A program made the translations under genes and the position numbers. Below the pieces are notes generated by a model, which saw only the letters and a list, made by a program, of their open reading frames with translations, searched no databases and had not been told where the DNA came from. A stretch of DNA of 38,806 nt from DASYML01 sp036009045 (GTDB lineage Bacteria; Acidobacteriota; Blastocatellia; Pyrinomonadales; Pyrinomonadaceae): NCBI GenBank assembly GCA_036009045.1, contig DASYML010000028.1:1-38806 (forward strand), in the 5' to 3' direction. Positions within the stretch are counted from its first letter, which is position 1, and each line of letters begins with the position of its first letter. Below, piece after piece: positions 9,845-17,381 of the stretch.

Positions 9845-11290
9845 ATGATGCGCTACATCCGTCTTACATTTATTCTATGTACAAGTATCATTCTATTTGC
9901 CCTCTTAAGCTCTTTTGTCGCCTATACTGATTGCCCACCCTGTGTCAATAACATCGGCCAGCCGGACGTAAGTGGCAATGGAACCTCAGCGGATGGTCGT
10001 CCAATACTCACGGTAAAAATTGATAGCTCGTGGAATGTGGACAACGCTGGCAACTCACAAGGAACAACCAATAGCGCTATTTGGAATGGTATACAAGGAT
10101 GCTCCGGGTGTGTGCCGCCCGATGGGGCAATTGGAATGTGGAATAGCGCTCAAGGCACAAGTCAAAAGGCTCCATATTTTTTTAAATTGGACCAGACAGC
10201 AAATAGCCCTAACATCACCATAGTCAGAGACCCATCGGTTACTGATTGTGCAGTTACCCGTGGTGTGTTTTCAGCCGGTGGTCCTTATACGATACGTATT
10301 CCCCCCTCGGCGTCAAATCTTGACATTTGGTCCATCATTGAAACTATTGCACATGAATTTGGACATGTTACAGGGCTTGCCGATACTTACGATGCTAATT
10401 GTGGGACAAGCATCATGTCACAAGGTGGCCCGGGTTGTACCTCTACCGGAGCCTCTGTTACTACCAATGATGTTAACCAATCTCGAAAGGCAATGAATTC
10501 CGCCACTCAGGTCACTTGCCAGAAGCAAGTGCTTCCAATTGTCAAACAGTGTGACTCAGCCAAGGCAACTGAATGCTCTAACAATGGAGGTGACTGGAAT
10601 CCTGACGACTGTAGTTGCAGCTATAGCGGCGGCGGTGGTGATCCGGGCGGTTGTGACCCAAGCGCCGTCAATGATTGCATCGCCATGGAAACGTGGTCAT
10701 GGAATGCATATACATGTCAGTGCGAATGTTTGGAAACGAACTACTGCTTTACTCCCATCCTGTTGGATATTCGGGGAGATGGATTCAATCTGACAGACGC
10801 GCAGCACGGGGTAAACTTCGACTTGAGTAGTGACGGCGTGGCTGACAGACTTGCCTGGACGATGGCCGACTCGGACGACGCGTGGCTGGCGCTTGATCGT
10901 AACGGCAACGGCAAGATAGATGATGGCCGGGAGCTATTCGGCAATTTTACGCCGCAGCCCGCTTCGTCACATCGCAATGGCTTTCTAGCTTTAGCCGAAT
11001 ACGACAAGCCGGAGAATGGCGGCAACGCCGACCAGGTGATAGACCGTCACGATCTCATCTTCTCATCCCTGCGGCTGTGGCAGGACACAAATCACAATGG
11101 CATCTCGGAATCGGCGGAACTGCACACGCTGCCGGAGCTAGGCGTTGATTCCATCTCGCTCAACTATAAGGAAGCGAAAAGAGTGGACCAGTACGGCAAC
11201 CGTTTCCGGTATCGGGCGAAAGTGGACGACGCCAAGCACTCGCATATCGGGCGCTGGGCCTGGGACGTGTTTCTCGTTTCCGCACACTGA
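9845..11290 (+). CDS. Secreted metzincin-like zinc metalloprotease with EF-hand-like C-terminus
   Basis: A signal peptide (hydrophobic residues 8-26) leads into a protease domain with HEFGHVTGLADTYD at 170-183, i.e. HExxHxxGxxD, and a downstream SIMSQ whose Met191 fits a Met-turn. In metzincins with Asp at this place (snapalysin-like) it is the third zinc ligand. Many Cys pairs (CPPC, CSGC, CSC) suggest disulfides outside the cytoplasm. The C-terminal 180 residues carry calcium-site-like loops DRNGNGKIDDGRELFG and DTNHNGISESAEL, common at the ends of large secreted proteins. The first two thirds are AT-rich like the upstream gene, while the DNA from about 10760 on is GC-rich, so the gene may be a fusion. 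Two ATGs (9845, 9848) follow GGGGAGAG. Confidence 0.85.
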   Translation: MMRYIRLTFILCTSIILFALLSSFVAYTDCPPCVNNIGQPDVSGNGTSADGRPILTVKIDSSWNVDNAGNSQGTTNSAIWNGIQGCSGCVPPDGAIGMWNSAQGTSQKAPYFFKLDQTANSPNITIVRDPSVTDCAVTRGVFSAGGPYTIRIPPSASNLDIWSIIETIAHEFGHVTGLADTYDANCGTSIMSQGGPGCTSTGASVTTNDVNQSRKAMNSATQVTCQKQVLPIVKQCDSAKATECSNNGGDWNPDDCSCSYSGGGGDPGGCDPSAVNDCIAMETWSWNAYTCQCECLETNYCFTPILLDIRGDGFNLTDAQHGVNFDLSSDGVADRLAWTMADSDDAWLALDRNGNGKIDDGRELFGNFTPQPASSHRNGFLALAEYDKPENGGNADQVIDRHDLIFSSLRLWQDTNHNGISESAELHTLPELGVDSISLNYKEAKRVDQYGNRFRYRAKVDDAKHSHIGRWAWDVFLVSAH

Positions 11291-11437
11291 GAGACACAGA
11301 AGGAGTCGGGCCGCCTGCGAGTCTCTGTAAGCTGCGCGGGCGGCTCAATGAGAGGCGGCGCGGACCGTCACATGGCGAGTTAAAGATTCGTGACATAAAT
11401 TCCATCGGCCCGCAGGTAAATTTAATGAGACTAATCC

Positions 11438-11465
11438 TTGCGCGCTGGCGACGGTGTGCTACAAT
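11438..11465 (+). promoter_or_regulatory. Promoter candidate for the first VWFA gene
   Basis: TTGCGC (11438-11443) and TACAAT (11460-11465) are separated by 16 bp. The -10 is close to consensus, the -35 moderate. Transcription from here would give a leader of roughly 190 nt. Confidence 0.4.
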
Positions 11466-11610
11466 GCGCTTCAGTCAACACCGTTGAGTGGCCGGAGCAA
11501 CTGGCGGTCGTCTCCCCGCGAGCCGGTCCAACTCGCTTCGCAAAATTTAAGCGCCTTCGGCTCTCCCATCTTTCAACAGAGAAAGAGTCAGGCGCGAAGT
11601 CTATTTTTCT

Positions 11611-11643
11611 CTCACTGCCGGTGTTGACGACCCCGGCAGTGAG
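11611..11643 (+). promoter_or_regulatory. Leader hairpin upstream of VWFA gene
   Basis: CTCACTGCCGG (11611-11621) pairs perfectly with CCGGCAGTGAG (11633-11643) around an 11-nt loop. It ends 16 bp before the ATG at 11660, next to the ribosome site AGGGG. No T-run follows, so translation control or mRNA protection is more likely than termination. Confidence 0.5.
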
Positions 11644-11659
11644 AGAGAACAGGGGTCAT

Positions 11660-12688
11660 ATGAACTTTCCGCGCCGCACTGCAACACAGGTCGCCATCGT
11701 CTCCTGTCTCATCGTGGTCGCGCTCGCCGCGCCGCAATTCATCAACGCTCAAGAAAAAACCAACAACGCCGCTGCCGGGCAGACCGCTCCGCCCGCCGCT
11801 TCCAACGCCAAGCCGCAACGCCCCTCGCCGCCGGGTGTGGACGAACAGATGATCGTCAACACGGATTTAATCACGCTGACCGTCACGGTGACGGACACCT
11901 ATGGACGCTTCGTGTCGGGCCTGAACAAGAAAGCCTTCACGGTCATGGACGAGAAAGTGCCGCAGGAGATTACCTTCTTCAGCGACGACGATGCGCCCGT
12001 CTCGGTCGGCGTCGTCTTCGATGTCTCGGGTTCGATGAACGGCGAGAAGATCAAGCGCGCGCGCGAAGCCCTCTCGAAGTTTATCCAGACGAGCCACAAC
12101 TCGGATGAATATTTTCTGATAGGCTTTAACTCGCGCGCTCAACTCCTGCTCGACAAGACGCGCGACGGGACGGCTGTCCTGGACAAGCTGACCTTCGTCG
12201 AGCCGAAATCCAACACGGCGCTTTACGATGCCTGCTATCTGGGCGTGGAAAAAGTGACGCGCGGCGCTCATCCGAAGCGCGCCATCCTGCTCATCAGCGA
12301 CGGGCAGGACAACGATTCGCGTTACACCTTCAGCGAACTGCGCAAGCTCTTGAAGGAATCGGACGTGGTCATCTATTCCGTAGGCATTCTCGGCGGTGCG
12401 GACGCCGGAAGCTCTTTCGGGATGGAAGGCCAGGCCATCCTTGACGAACTCTCTTCCGTCTCCGGCGGCAAGGCTTTCTTTCCCAGGACCGCCGCCGAAA
12501 TGGATGACATTTTCGAGAGCATCGCCCTCGAACTGCGCCACCAGTACTCTATCGGCTACAGGCCGAACAACTTCGCCAACGACGGCAAATGGCATCGTCT
12601 CAAGGTGAAGATTACGCCGCCGCGCGGCCTGCCGCACCTGTTCGTGCGGAGCAAGGAAGGCTACTTCGCCATCACGAACCCGCGTTAG
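11660..12688 (+). CDS. Secreted VWFA-related Acidobacterial protein
   Basis: From the ATG at 11660 the product is 342 residues: a signal peptide (IVSCLIVVALAAPQFINAQ), a Pro/Ala-rich linker, a short beta domain (VNTDLITLTVTVTDTYGRFV...ITFFSDDDAPVSV) and a von Willebrand A domain with the MIDAS start DVSGSMNG at about 121-128 and LLISDGQDNDSRYTF later. This arrangement is the VWFA-related Acidobacterial family (TIGR03436 type), found in many copies per genome. Exported VWA domains bind divalent metal and protein partners; the ligand is unknown. An upstream extension to 11438 is possible but lacks a signal or ribosome site. A second family member follows in the same direction. Confidence 0.9.
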   Translation: MNFPRRTATQVAIVSCLIVVALAAPQFINAQEKTNNAAAGQTAPPAASNAKPQRPSPPGVDEQMIVNTDLITLTVTVTDTYGRFVSGLNKKAFTVMDEKVPQEITFFSDDDAPVSVGVVFDVSGSMNGEKIKRAREALSKFIQTSHNSDEYFLIGFNSRAQLLLDKTRDGTAVLDKLTFVEPKSNTALYDACYLGVEKVTRGAHPKRAILLISDGQDNDSRYTFSELRKLLKESDVVIYSVGILGGADAGSSFGMEGQAILDELSSVSGGKAFFPRTAAEMDDIFESIALELRHQYSIGYRPNNFANDGKWHRLKVKITPPRGLPHLFVRSKEGYFAITNPR

Positions 12689-13024
12689 GCTATTATATCA
12701 AAGGCTCAAGCGCCCGCGCGGCAACGGCAGCGTGCCCGAAGGCATCTCTGTAAGTGTGTGCGAGCGCGGCCTTAATTTTTCGACGGTCGCCATTGTTTTT
12801 TGCCCCAGCCGCGCCGAAGCCGTAGGTTAAGCGGCTTCGCTCACAAAAGAGCGCGAAGCGCTCCGCTACTCCCTCCCCTTTCAAATGGCCGGGCGTACGG
12901 GGCGCTTTTCGTGAGCGACAGGTGGGAAAGGCTTGGGCTGGAGACTAAAGGTTTGTCAAAGAGACTTAATTGTAAACAGCCTCTAGTCTCCAGCCTCCAG
13001 CCTCTAATTCAACAGGGACACGCT
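12689..13024. other. Intergenic region between the two VWFA genes, 336 bp
   Basis: The gap holds a GC-rich stretch and a heptad inverted repeat at 12930-13004. An open frame reads through it but its product is repeat-derived and has no recognisable domain. I see no convincing promoter or terminator. Confidence 0.5.
12930..13004. repeat. Heptad inverted repeat (GGCTGGA type)
   Basis: The left arm 12930-12950 contains GGCTTGG, GCTGGAG and ACTAAAG; the right arm 12977-13004 is CAGCCTC, TAGTCTC, CAGCCTC, CAGCCTC. It shares its words with the repeat at 5418-5495 and ends 20 bp before the second VWFA start. Confidence 0.75.
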
Positions 13025-14305
13025 ATGAAGAAAGTTCTCTCAAAGTTCTTGAGCGGCACGAACCGCGCCCACGCGTCAATCTTTGCCTGCGCGCTGGTCT
13101 TCCTGCTTCTGGGCATCAGCAGCGCGGGGCAGACTCAACCGCAAGGGACGCAGGACGGGCGTCCGCGTCGCGCGCAACAACAACAGCAGCAGACCCCTAA
13201 GCCGACGCCCACTCCGACACCCGACAGGCGAAGGGAGCCGACCCTTGGCGAGCCTCCGCAGATGCCTGTCCTGCGCACATCTCCCTCGCCGACGCCGGAC
13301 CCCGCCGGTGAAGAGTTTGATCCCAACGAGACGCTCAAGATTAATACCAATCTGGTCAACCTCAACGTGCGCGTGATTGACCGCAACAACCGGCCCATAG
13401 GCGACGTGCGCCAGGACGAATTTCGCGTCCTGGAAGACGGCGTGGTCCAACCCATAGAATTCTTCTCGAAAGAGGAAGTGCCCATCAGCTATGGTCTGGC
13501 GATAGACACTTCCGGCTCCCTGCGCTCGCAGATTGACAGGGTCATCGAAGCCGGGAAGGTCCTCATCAATAACAACAAGCCCGGCGACGAGACCTTCCTT
13601 GAGCGCTTCATTGATAGCGAGCACATAGAGACCGTGCAGGACTTCACAGCCGATAAGAATTTACTCGAAGAAGCGCTCGACGATCTGATCGTCGAAGGCG
13701 GCCAGACGGCGGTCGTAGACGGCGTCTATCTCGCCGCTGAACACGTCGCGCAGTACAAGAAGGGCGACGACCTGAATGACCGCCGTCGGCGCGCGTTGAT
13801 CGTCGTGACGGACGGCGAGGACCGTTCCAGCTATTACAAGCAGGACCAATTATTCTCGCGCCTGCGTGAAGAAGATGTACAGATTTTCGTCATCGGGTTC
13901 GTCAACGAGTTGGAGAAAGAGGGCGGCCTGATAAAGAAAAGCCCGCGCGATAAGGCCGTGGGCCTGCTCGACCGGATGGCTAAGGAGACCGGCGGGCGAA
14001 CCTTTTATCCGACCTCCATCGAGGAACTGCCGAAGATCGCGCAGGAGATTTCGCGCGACATGCGCACGCAGTATCTCATCAGCTACAACCCGACCAACAA
14101 AGCACTAGACGGCTCCTATCGCAGCATCAAGGTCTCCGTCGTGGATGCGTCGGGCCGCGAGCATCGCGTCGCGCTCACGCGTTCAGGCCGCATCGCGGCA
14201 CAGGGCGGTAACAAGGCCGCTCCCAGGTCGCAGCAGCAGCCCGCGCGCGGCAACAACGTCGCGCCCGGGGCAAGCCCCGCGACAGGCTCTCGCAAGTCAC
14301 CTTGA
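13025..14305 (+). CDS. Secreted VWFA-related Acidobacterial protein, second copy
   Basis: The 426-residue product has a signal peptide (MKKVLSKFL...LGISSAGQ), a Gln-run and a PTPTPTP linker (about 50-66), the same beta domain as its neighbour (INTNLVNLNVRVIDRNNRPI) and a VWA domain with DTSGS at 161-165 and VVTDGEDRSSYY. A Gln/Ala/Ser/Pro-rich tail of 50 residues follows. The TIGR03436-type order is clear. ATG 13025 follows CAGGGA; the open frame extends upstream only into a heptad repeat. The linker and tail suggest a surface-displayed protein. Its last codons and stop lie in a 13-bp tandem repeat. Confidence 0.9.
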   Translation: MKKVLSKFLSGTNRAHASIFACALVFLLLGISSAGQTQPQGTQDGRPRRAQQQQQQTPKPTPTPTPDRRREPTLGEPPQMPVLRTSPSPTPDPAGEEFDPNETLKINTNLVNLNVRVIDRNNRPIGDVRQDEFRVLEDGVVQPIEFFSKEEVPISYGLAIDTSGSLRSQIDRVIEAGKVLINNNKPGDETFLERFIDSEHIETVQDFTADKNLLEEALDDLIVEGGQTAVVDGVYLAAEHVAQYKKGDDLNDRRRRALIVVTDGEDRSSYYKQDQLFSRLREEDVQIFVIGFVNELEKEGGLIKKSPRDKAVGLLDRMAKETGGRTFYPTSIEELPKIAQEISRDMRTQYLISYNPTNKALDGSYRSIKVSVVDASGREHRVALTRSGRIAAQGGNKAAPRSQQQPARGNNVAPGASPATGSRKSP

Positions 14306-14344
14306 AAAGTCACCTTGAAAAGCCACATTCAAAAGTCGCCTTGA
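14293..14344. repeat. 13-bp tandem repeat across the VWFA stop codon
   Basis: Four tandem 13-mers of the form AAAGTCACCTTGA lie at 14293, 14306, 14319 and 14332, the third and fourth with a few changes. The TGA of the first unit is the stop codon of the VWFA gene. Confidence 0.75.
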
Positions 14345-14378
14345 AACAAAAGGCCCCGCTCTGCCGTCATCAAAACTG

Positions 14379-14420
14379 AATCCGGCCCGCGCTCTCTCTG
14401 TGAACACGGGCCGGATTTTT
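14379..14420 (+). terminator. Rho-independent terminator after the VWFA genes
   Basis: AATCCGGCCCG (14379-14389) and CGGGCCGGATT (14407-14417) form a perfect 11-bp stem followed by T residues. It lies between the convergent VWFA gene and the last BMC gene. Confidence 0.8.
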
Positions 14421-14475
14421 CTGTCCGCGATAATTTTTTCCGCACACGCCAACGCGCCTTCTACGGCGTTGCGAT

Positions 14476-14799
14476 TTACCCCTTGGTCCGCACCGAACCG
14501 GAAATCTTCTTCCGCGTAGTTTCGCCCGTGTGCAGGACTGGCAAGCCCTGGTCCACATCGCTGTGCGGTCGCGGGATGACGTGTGTGGCGACCACTTCCC
14601 CGACGCGCGCGGCGGCGGCGGCGCCCGCATCAACCGCGCTGCGCACTGCCGCGACATCCCCGCGCACAATCGCCGTCACGAGTCCGGCGTCAATCTTTTC
14701 ATAACCGACGAGTTGAACGTTAGCTGATTTGACCATCGCATCAGCCGCCTCTATCATCGCCACCAATCCCCTGCATTCCACCATGCCCAGTGCTTCCAT
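14476..14799 (-). CDS. BMC-H microcompartment shell protein
   Basis: The protein starts MEALGMVE, the signature opening of single-domain BMC-H shell proteins, followed by AADAMVKSANVQLVGYEKI and the pore-proximal strand and RGDVAAVRSAVDAG. Such proteins form hexamers that tile the facets of a microcompartment. It has 107 residues, slightly longer than a minimal BMC-H, with a basic C-terminal tail. The ATG at 14799 follows GGAAGGTGGGA; the GTG three codons upstream is a less typical start. It is the last gene of the BMC operon, after the DUF711 gene and a 400-bp gap, so it may also have its own transcript. Confidence 0.95.
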   Translation of the reverse strand: MEALGMVECRGLVAMIEAADAMVKSANVQLVGYEKIDAGLVTAIVRGDVAAVRSAVDAGAAAAARVGEVVATHVIPRPHSDVDQGLPVLHTGETTRKKISGSVRTKG

Positions 14800-15210
14800 T
14801 TTTCCCACCTTCCGATGCTGACCAGAAATGGACCTTTAATTATCTCTCGCGCAAAAGAAATTATCTCTCGCGCAAAAGATTATATCCGCGCGCGCTTTTG
14901 GCGCAACTCCCGCGCACGCCAAAACTCTACCCGGCAGAAGTCAGAGCATAACATAAATCCGGCGCTAGTTAAGGAGCGTTCTTCAGGCTTTAACTCGCAC
15001 TCTCATTCCATGAGCCTTAACAGCGAACACGATTCAACGATGCCACGCATCTACAGCGCAACCTTGATGCCAGAACATCAACTCGCGCGGCGCTCAATGA
15101 AATTGAGTATGAAGGACTTGCTTGTGAGGAAACGGGGTTAATGTTTGAGTCGAAGAACGGCAGTAAAAATGAGACAGGTGGCATATTTTCAAGTAGCAAG
15201 CAGGAGAGGT
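14800..15210. other. Gap inside the BMC operon, about 410 bp
   Basis: The gap between the DUF711 gene and the distal shell gene holds a 21-bp-period direct repeat at 14839-14879 and otherwise low-information sequence. A plus-strand open frame (14815-15141) has no ribosome site or recognisable domain and is not called. Confidence 0.5.
14839..14879. repeat. Tandem direct repeat, two copies of ATTATCTCTCGCGCAAAAGA
   Basis: Two identical 20-mers start at 14839 and 14860, a 21-bp period or two helix turns. They lie 40-80 bp upstream of the distal BMC-H gene (minus strand), where they could bind a regulator in register. Confidence 0.65.
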
Positions 15211-16578
15211 TCAGTTTCGCAGAGAGTGAATCGGCGCGGGGATGCGTCCGCCGCGATGTATGAAGTCTGCGCTGGCGAAGGCGTTGACGTGCATGATGGG
15301 CGCGCGACCAAGGAGGCCGCCGAACTCCACCATCTCGCCGACCTCTCGACCGGGCACGGGGATGATACGCACGGCTGTGGTCTTCTGGTTCATGACGCCG
15401 ATAGCCATCTCGTCCGCGATGATGGCGGCAATCGTCTCTGCGGAAGTTGAGCCGGGCACGGCGACCATGTCAATCCCGACGGAGCAGACGCTGGTCCAGG
15501 CTTCCAGTTTCTCAAGGGTCAACGCGCCGACGCGCGCCGCTTCGATCATGCTCGCATCTTCCGAGACGGGGATGAACGCGCCGCTCATCCCTCCGACCGA
15601 ACCGGAGGCCATCGCCCCGCCCTTCTTGACCGCATCCGTCAGCAGCGCGAGCGCGGCGGTGGTCCCATGCGTGCCCGCGCGCTCGAAGCCCATCGCCTCT
15701 ATGATGTCCGCGACCGAATCACCCGGCAGAGGCGTCGGCGCAAGGCTCAGATCAATGATGCCGAACGGCAGCCCCAGACGACGCGCGGCCTCGCGCCCGA
15801 CGAGTTCACCCGCGCGCGACAATTTGAAAGAGAGTTTCTTGATGAGTTCGGCCAGGTCCTGTAAAGGCAGATCGCGCGGCGCGTGGCGCACCGCATGATT
15901 GACGACGCCGGGACCGGAGACGCCGACGTTGATGACGGCTTCGGGTTCGCCCACGCCATGAAACGCGCCCGCCATAAACGGATTATCTTCGACGGCGTTG
16001 GCGAAGCAGACGAACTTGGCGCAGGCTAAGCCGTCCTGATTCCTGGTCCTCTCTGCCATCTCCTTGATGAGATGTCCGGTACGGCTCACGGCGTCCATGT
16101 TGATGCCCGCGCGCGTCGTCGCCACGTTGATGGACGAGCAGAGACGCTTCGTGACGGAGAGCGCTTCCGGTATCGAATCCAGAAAGCGGCTTTCGGAATC
16201 GGTCCAGCCTTTATGGACCAGCGCCGAGTAGCCCCCGACAAAATCCACGCCGACCTCCGCCGCCGCCTCGTCAATGGCGCGCGCCAGTTGGATAAAGCTG
16301 CCGTCGCCGCGCGCCCCTTCGGCTATCAGCGAAACGGGCGTCAAAGAGATTCTCTTGTTGGCGATGGGCAGTCCCAACTCGTCTCCGATCTCGTTGACGG
16401 TCTGGACCAGCCGCGAGGCCACACGCGTAATCTTTTCGCGGACGCGTTCCGCCGTGCGCGCCATCGTCTCGCTCGCGCAATCGCGCAAGGAGAGACCGAG
16501 CGTGACCGTGCGAATGTCCAGATGTTCCATCTCCGTCATCCGCACTGTCTGCAAGATTTCCGCCTGTGTATATTCCAT
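15211..16578 (-). CDS. DUF711 / UPF0210 family protein in BMC operon
   Basis: The 455-residue protein matches the UPF0210 (DUF711) family in length and conserved segments such as LDIRTVTLGLSLRDCAS near the start, KFVCFANAVEDNPFMAGAFHG and FGIIDLSLAPTPLPGDSVADI in the middle, and IPVPGREVGEMVEFGGLLG near the end. The family's activity is not established. In several Firmicutes it is encoded beside a small UPF0237 ACT protein, and the same pairing is seen here, with a zinc-ribbon gene between the two. Its place between BMC shell genes suggests a role inside or beside the compartment. No encapsulation-type helix is visible at either end. The start at 16578 gives the family's usual N-terminus. Confidence 0.88.
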   Translation of the reverse strand: MEYTQAEILQTVRMTEMEHLDIRTVTLGLSLRDCASETMARTAERVREKITRVASRLVQTVNEIGDELGLPIANKRISLTPVSLIAEGARGDGSFIQLARAIDEAAAEVGVDFVGGYSALVHKGWTDSESRFLDSIPEALSVTKRLCSSINVATTRAGINMDAVSRTGHLIKEMAERTRNQDGLACAKFVCFANAVEDNPFMAGAFHGVGEPEAVINVGVSGPGVVNHAVRHAPRDLPLQDLAELIKKLSFKLSRAGELVGREAARRLGLPFGIIDLSLAPTPLPGDSVADIIEAMGFERAGTHGTTAALALLTDAVKKGGAMASGSVGGMSGAFIPVSEDASMIEAARVGALTLEKLEAWTSVCSVGIDMVAVPGSTSAETIAAIIADEMAIGVMNQKTTAVRIIPVPGREVGEMVEFGGLLGRAPIMHVNAFASADFIHRGGRIPAPIHSLRN

Positions 16579-16653
16579 ATGAGATTTGCAGTTTAAGATT
16601 TGTGATTTATAGCCGTGGGCAATTGCATGAGACTACTCCGGCACAGCGTTCAT

Positions 16654-16727
16654 GTCAGTACCGCCTGCGGTCGCGGGCGGGTTATCGTAAACAGTAGCAC
16701 ACGCCCGCTACCGCAGGCGGTACTGAC
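16654..16727. repeat. Long inverted repeat with 26-bp arms
   Basis: The arms 16654-16679 and 16702-16727 are reverse complements with a single mismatch, around a 22-nt loop. Each contains CAGTACCGCCTGCGG. It lies between the DUF711 and zinc-ribbon genes and has no T-run, so it looks like a REP-type palindrome rather than a terminator. It is not built of heptads. Confidence 0.8.
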
Positions 16728-16752
16728 CTCAGCCGCACTCAATTGCAATTTC

Positions 16753-17292
16753 TTATCCGAGCATTTTGCTGATGAAAAAAAGGACCAGGAAAAGGATGAA
16801 GAGGGTGGCGGCGATGAGCACGAAGCGCAGGCTCGGATCATCGGAGGCCCCGTCCAGAACGACGGATGAAGTCTGGCGTAATTTCTCCACGCGCGGGGCC
16901 ACTTTCTCTTCCATCGCGCCGCGCGCGACGGCACGCGCGCGTTGAAGCCTGGCAGGCGTTCTCTCGCCCACGGCTGCGTTCGCGTTCGACTCCGAAGGCG
17001 TGCGCTCTTCGACGACGCCTTGAGGCGGGCCATCCCCGGATGATCCAACAGCGGACGCGGTTTCGCCAGCCACAGTCGTCTTCAACACGCCCGGCGCTTC
17101 CGGCTCAACACCCACGCCCACGCCGTTGACTGCGTTCCCCTCTACGCCCTCGGCCTCAACGCTCTCGGCCTCGACGCCATCACTCGCAGCCGCTGGCATG
17201 TTCACAGGATTACCGCACTGGTGGCAGAAAGTAGCGTTGGCGCGAACAGCCGCGCCGCATCCCGTACACCGTCTGGATATTTCTGGAAGCAT
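16753..17292 (-). CDS. Tail-anchored zinc-ribbon protein in BMC operon
   Basis: The 179-residue protein opens with a zinc ribbon (CTGC at 9-12, CHQC at 23-26). A low-complexity Val/Glu/Gly/Ala-rich linker with repeated VEAE/VEG words follows, then a charged helix (about 110-140) and a C-terminal transmembrane segment of about 20 residues (VLIAATLFILFLVLFFISKM). The topology is a cytosolic ribbon on a membrane tether. I do not recognise a specific family; zinc-ribbon/TM proteins of this form are common and mostly uncharacterised. Its position between UPF0210 and the ACT gene in a BMC operon hints at a link between compartment and membrane. The start at 17292 is supported by the ribbon beginning at once. 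Confidence 0.8.
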   Translation of the reverse strand: MLPEISRRCTGCGAAVRANATFCHQCGNPVNMPAAASDGVEAESVEAEGVEGNAVNGVGVGVEPEAPGVLKTTVAGETASAVGSSGDGPPQGVVEERTPSESNANAAVGERTPARLQRARAVARGAMEEKVAPRVEKLRQTSSVVLDGASDDPSLRFVLIAATLFILFLVLFFISKMLG

Positions 17293-17299
17293 AAGAACA

Positions 17300-17375
17300 G
17301 TGACAAGTGACGAGTGACGAGTGACAAGCTAAGACAAGCATTTTAACTTGTCACCTGTCACTCGTCACTCGTCAC
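17300..17375. repeat. Heptad inverted repeat (GTGACAA/GTGACGA type)
   Basis: The left arm 17300-17328 is GTGACAA, GTGACGA, GTGACGA, GTGACAA; the right arm 17347-17375 is its near-perfect complement. It begins 6 bp from the ACT gene stop codon (17382). Confidence 0.85.
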
Positions 17376-17381
17376 TGCTTT

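Larger units (their letters stand above)
11291..11659. other. Intergenic region with promoter and leader hairpin, 369 bp
   Basis: The gap upstream of the first VWFA gene holds a promoter candidate at 11438-11465 and a stable hairpin at 11611-11643. An open frame runs through it from 11438, but its translation has no domain-like features before the signal peptide at 11660, so I treat it as untranslated. Confidence 0.6.

Noticed and set aside
11867..12637. Long minus-strand open frame opposite the first VWFA gene
   Set aside because: Shadow frame; the VWA motifs are on the plus strand and the minus product has no recognisable features.
14815..15141. Plus-strand open frame in the gap of the BMC operon
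   Set aside because: Its N-terminus is the direct repeat ISRAKEIISRAK, with no ribosome site and no domain; likely chance.
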